From Hippasteria phrygiana (lineage: Eukaryota; Echinodermata; Asteroidea; Valvatida; Goniasteridae), in assembly GCA_037893225.1 (NCBI GenBank), contig JAZGUH010000376.1, forward strand, positions 62,001 to 126,000: a stretch of DNA of 64,000 bases, read 5' to 3'. The notes under the pieces were generated by a model. It saw only the letters and a list, made by a program, of their open reading frames with translations, was not told the DNA's origin and did not search any database. The position numbers and the translations under genes were made by a program. Positions 60,470 to 64,000 of this stretch are shown here, piece after piece. The first letter of the stretch is position 1; each line of letters begins with the position of its first letter.

Positions 60470-61170
60470 CCAATTGGTGGGGCCTTTTAAGTCTTCGATG
60501 GGCAATCGAGTGGTCCCCAATTGGGTTGCCCACATGGGTCCCATACAGTTTTGGCCGATGGGGCCAATTGGGTCGCAATAAATAGGCTAGCCCAAATCTG
60601 CCCAAAAGGGCCCTACATGGGTCCCAGCCAGAAAGCCCATGTGGGACCCTGTTGGGCCTTTGATGGGCAACTGAGGGGTTGCCCATATATAGGCCCCATA
60701 CAGTTTTGGCCGATGGGGCCACTTGGGTCCCAACAAATGGGCTAGTCCAAACCTGCCCAAAATGGTCCTACATGGGTCTGCTGCTTGTTTTGGGCATCTT
60801 GTGGGGGCACCAGTGGGGCCTTTGATGGGCTACTCTTATAAAGGGTTTTTCGAAACGCTGGCTTCGTCTTGGCTTTGGCTTCGGCTTCGTCTCCGACTTC
60901 TGAATAACTGAGAAGCAAACAAAATTTAAGTATTCAAATTGTTGCTTTCATAATCAACCGAATGAATGTTTCTGAAACGGAACATGCACCAAAATGTAGA
61001 ATATTTCAATTTGGTTTGCTTCTCAGTTATTCAGAAGTCGGAGACGGAGCCGAAGCCGAGACGAAGCCAGCGTTTCGAAAAACCCTATGTGGGCCTCAAT
61101 TGGGTTGCCCGTATGGGTCCGTTATTTTTGGGACATTGGCACCACTTGGGTTCCAACTGGGCTAGTTCAA
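60470..61170. repeat. ~165-bp degenerate tandem repeat (GGGCAAC...TTGCCCA words)
   Basis: gggcaatcgagtggtcc (60499), gggcaactgaggggttgccc (60664) and gggctactc (60827) start successive units with ttttggccgatggggcca and ccatacag words. The array is interrupted by the MITE at 60843-61085 and resumes with tgtgggcctcaattgggttg. Confidence 0.75.
60843..61085. mobile_element. 243-bp MITE with ~75-bp inverted arms
   Basis: GGGTTTTTCGAAACGCTGGC begins the left arm and its inverse ends the right arm; both arms continue through cttcgtctccgacttctgaa and gagaagcaaac. It is inserted in the tandem repeat around it. Confidence 0.8.
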
Positions 61171-61284
61171 ATGGGTCCAAAGGGGACCTGCATAGTATTA
61201 ATGGAGATCAACCCTAAAACTGCCCTCTACCGTCTTAGGAAATTATTTCGCATTACGGATTCCCTTTACAGATTCCCCCGCTTG

Positions 61285-61800
61285 CCATGGGTAATTTTAC
61301 ATGCACCAGAATACACAAAGATCAGTCACTTCCCAGGATACACAAGCCGTCCTGTGGGGGACAGGGGGGGGGGGGAGACATGTCCCCCAATATGTTTGGG
61401 GAGGGGACGGCTATAAGGCAGTGTCCCCCAATATTTCCCCTTGCCATATACATTAATGGGTCATTGGCTTTTTACATGCAAACACAAAGATCAGCACCCT
61501 TTTCAAAAATGCTGAACAATTATTGTTGGTTGTGTACCCTCCCCCCCCCCCCCCCCCCCCCCACCGAGAAATCGCCGCCACCTTTTCAATTGAAATTTGC
61601 ATAAATATTAATAAAGGCGTATAAAGTACCGTAACATATATGCGTTTCGTTCTCTCAAAAACAAAGTATAACTAACCAACAGTACTATGAATGAGATAAA
61701 CATAAGCAGTAAGAATGTGTATAAAAGTTGCGTGTTTATTTTGCTTTGCAGTGGATTACTGATCTGAGAAGCTTAGATTAAAATGAAAACCAATACAAAA
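61285..61800. repeat. Duplicated block, left copy
   Basis: It shares tttacatgcaccag, caggatacacaag, ttggttgtgt plus a C run, and cgtttcgttctctcaaaaac with 62505-63890 in the same order. It lacks the two elements inserted in the right copy and so shows their empty sites. The stretch 61800-62500 between the copies shows no gene. Confidence 0.75.
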
Positions 61801-62696
61801 ACAGAATTATTAGTGAGGCTTATCTCACTCTTGCGCTAAATCAAAGAAATAAATGGCGTTTGGCTATTACAGAAAATACTCCATTCGGATGCTTTACATT
61901 GATCGAAAAGAATGGAGAATGAACTGGACTAACTGTATTATTCTTCATTGGAATGTTTTTTTGCAAACTAGGCGACTAAAATAGGTAACTAAAATAGCAT
62001 TGACACACCAATACAGTTTCTAAACAAAAAACTTTCAGACCACATCCAAAAGTTGATTTTTCCGTCACCAACATATAACACAAACTACAGTTCTAACATG
62101 TGAACAAGTTATGGCGTCTTTAGAACAATCCATGAGTACAGTTTGTCGAGTCATTTTGTTCCCCAGTTGTCCTAACAATCTCTTTACAGCAGTGAGCTGG
62201 CAATGGCTGCTTAATTTCAATCTACCCAACCCATACTTTTAGAGGTTCGAAAAGAGATTAAGTTAATAATTATCCCTCCTATACTTATAACTATCACAGC
62301 CTATCAAAAACTCTAAACACCAACTCTCACAGTTTGTGTGTGTTTCAATTTGTCATTTGATAGGTTTTGATCTGTACAACAACTGGGTCGATTTTGGCCA
62401 GGTGCACAGGAGGGTTTTAATGATTGAATTTGACAACAAACTTTTTTCCCATTTTGGATGTTGACTTAATAGGTGATGTTGCAGTTACAGTGCATGGGCG
62501 GCGTCCCAAAATATTTCCCCCACTTGTCATTTATACATTTTATAAGTCATTTTACATGCACCAGTATACACCAGAATATACAAAGATCAGCACCCTTTTC
62601 CAAACACTTTCCAGGATACACAAGCGCACATGGGCGGCGACCCTGGGGGAACGAGGGGAGGGGACAGCTATGGCAGTGTCCCCCATATCCCTCTCG

Positions 62697-62935
62697 ACTG
62701 TAAAACCGGTGAACACATGACGCGTTTATAATCTAAACACTATTGAACATTAAAACACTTGGGTGTTTATATCCTAAATACCGTGTTTATACGTGTAGGT
62801 TTAAACACAATGTTTAACTGGGTTTCAATTTAAACATGTGTTCAGTGTTTATTCATAAACGTGTCAATTTCTATAAAGTGTTACAGATTTGCGTTTAATT
62901 TTGTGTTCAGAGGTTTAAACACATGGTTTTACAGT
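62697..62935. mobile_element. 239-bp TIR element with ACTGTAAAACC ends
   Basis: ACTGTAAAACCGGTGAACAC at the left, inverse-like cacatggttttacagt at the right. The interior is built from tttaaacac / gtgtttata words. Absent from the left duplicated block. Confidence 0.65.
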
Positions 62936-63097
62936 GTTGTCATATACATTTTATGGGGCATTGGCTTTTACAAGCAAACACAAAGATCAGCACCCTTTTT
63001 CAAAAATGCTGAACAATCATTGTTGGTTGTGTGTTCCCCCCCCCCCAACCACGAAATCGCCGCCATGTTTTTAATTCAAATTTGCATAAATATTTAA

Positions 63098-63610
63098 GGT
63101 ATAGTGTACACGATTGGTAATCCTCCAATTGTTTTTTACTGAATTATAATTAAATACCTTACTAGACTGCAAGTTAATAGTACTCTCAATCATCCTGTGA
63201 AACGATGGCTCCAGGAGTGCAGTCGTCAAGAAAAGTGGAAATTTATATGTTTTCCAACGATTTCTAGCTGGTAATCGTTGGATAACTGCCCTGTAGCCTT
63301 TAGTCAAGGCGCGCGTGGCTACCCGGACGCGTGGCTACCCGGACGCGTGGCTACCCGGACGAGTGGCGTGCCCCAGACATGCTGGCATTCCAGGCACGTC
63401 ACACCTCGGGTAGCCACGCACGCCTTGACGAAAGGCTATCATCCGCCCGACGGTTGTAAACGAGCACCGTTTTTCTTTCGTTTTTTCGCCATCCAACACC
63501 ACAAAACTTAGAACAGGTCATAAGTGGATATATATTTCCTATAAAATACTTACCCCCAAATCTGCCCTATTTCTGAAAATTGTAACAATGACCAATCATA
63601 TACACTACAT
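63098..63610. mobile_element. TTAA-flanked piggyBac-like MITE (family P1), copy D
   Basis: TTAA at 63094-63097 and 63611-63614. The left duplicated block reads aaatattaataaaggcgta at the same place (about 61603-61621), the exact empty site with a single TTAA. It is in opposite orientation to copies A-C. Confidence 0.85.
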
Positions 63611-64000
63611 TTAATAAAGGCGTATATATAAAAAAACAGACACGACAGTAATATTTAATGTCGCACTTTTCACGAAGAGACAAATTCCCTATTTCCTCAG
63701 TACACTAAATTTGTCTCTTCGTGAAAATTGTGACTGTGTTTCGTTCTCTCAAAAACAAAGTACAACTAACCAACAGTACCTTTATGAGAGAAATGATAAA
63801 CATAAGCAGTAAGGATTTCTATGAAGGTATACGTGTTTATTTTGCTTTGCAATGGATTACTGATCTGACGAGCTTAATTAAAAGAGTAAAGAGTTGTTGT
63901 CATTGCTCTGCAGTTTTCACAGCAAACACAAAACTAAACATATGAATACGTCTCCCAGTATCACGTAAGTTCTACACTTTAGGGCTTCTATACTTTATTT

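Larger units (their letters stand above)
62505..63890. repeat. Duplicated block, right copy with nested elements
   Basis: Partner of 61285-61800, expanded by elements at 62697-62935 and 63098-63610 and by a short hairpin near 63660-63725 (acgaagagacaaatt inverted). No coding exon recognised to the end of the window. Confidence 0.75.

Overview
This is a eukaryotic, intron-rich, AT-rich and very repeat-dense window. It most likely comes from a marine invertebrate, perhaps a deuterostome; that is inference from the mix of Penelope-like, piggyBac-like, foldback-like, THAP and tRNA-SINE sequences, and the species cannot be named from sequence alone. The one clear host gene is an ALDH1-type aldehyde dehydrogenase on the minus strand. 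It has 13 coding exons from the ATG at 32400 to the stop at 16144. The exons sum to 1467 nt (488 aa plus stop) and keep phase at every junction.

The 3' half of that gene (coding exons 8-13 with introns and 3' flank) is present twice: copy B at about 13037-19693, contiguous with exons 1-7, and copy A at about 475-12197, further downstream. By eye the coding exons are identical in both copies. The copies differ by clean insertions: a 6302-bp element with terminal inverted repeats (TIRs) and satellite-like tandem repeats only in A (805-7106, with its exact empty site in B), and a 1276-bp segment only in B (14351-15626). This is either a recent tandem duplication or two haplotypes laid end to end by the assembler.

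The ALDH introns (20.5-32.4 kb) hold many small elements: TTAA-flanked piggyBac-like MITEs (several with telomere-like TTAACCCTAACCCT ends), a 5'-truncated non-LTR retrotransposon, a tRNA-derived SINE, and broken THAP-domain and SAP-like gene fragments.

About 180 bp upstream of the ALDH ATG begins the most striking object in the window: a 17,493-bp foldback-type element (32588-50080). It is flanked by a perfect 9-bp target duplication (TACGTATAG). Its near-identical outer arms run into two inverted tandem arrays of a ~215-bp monomer (33.2-38.55 kb and 44.8-49.5 kb), with a ~6.2-kb centre that has no recognisable transposase. Each monomer carries a 63-74 codon ORF pointing outward.

Beyond 50 kb the window is again transposon territory. 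It holds a Penelope-like element (RT with YIDD, then GIY-YIG) split by a nested 191-bp insertion and joined head-to-head to an opposite-strand tail of another copy; a second, smaller foldback-like element (56461-58757, 6-bp target duplication); several TIR elements; and a duplicated block at 61.3-63.9 kb in which a TTAA-type element can be compared with its empty site. I see no rRNA gene, CRISPR array, operon or bacterial gene structure.
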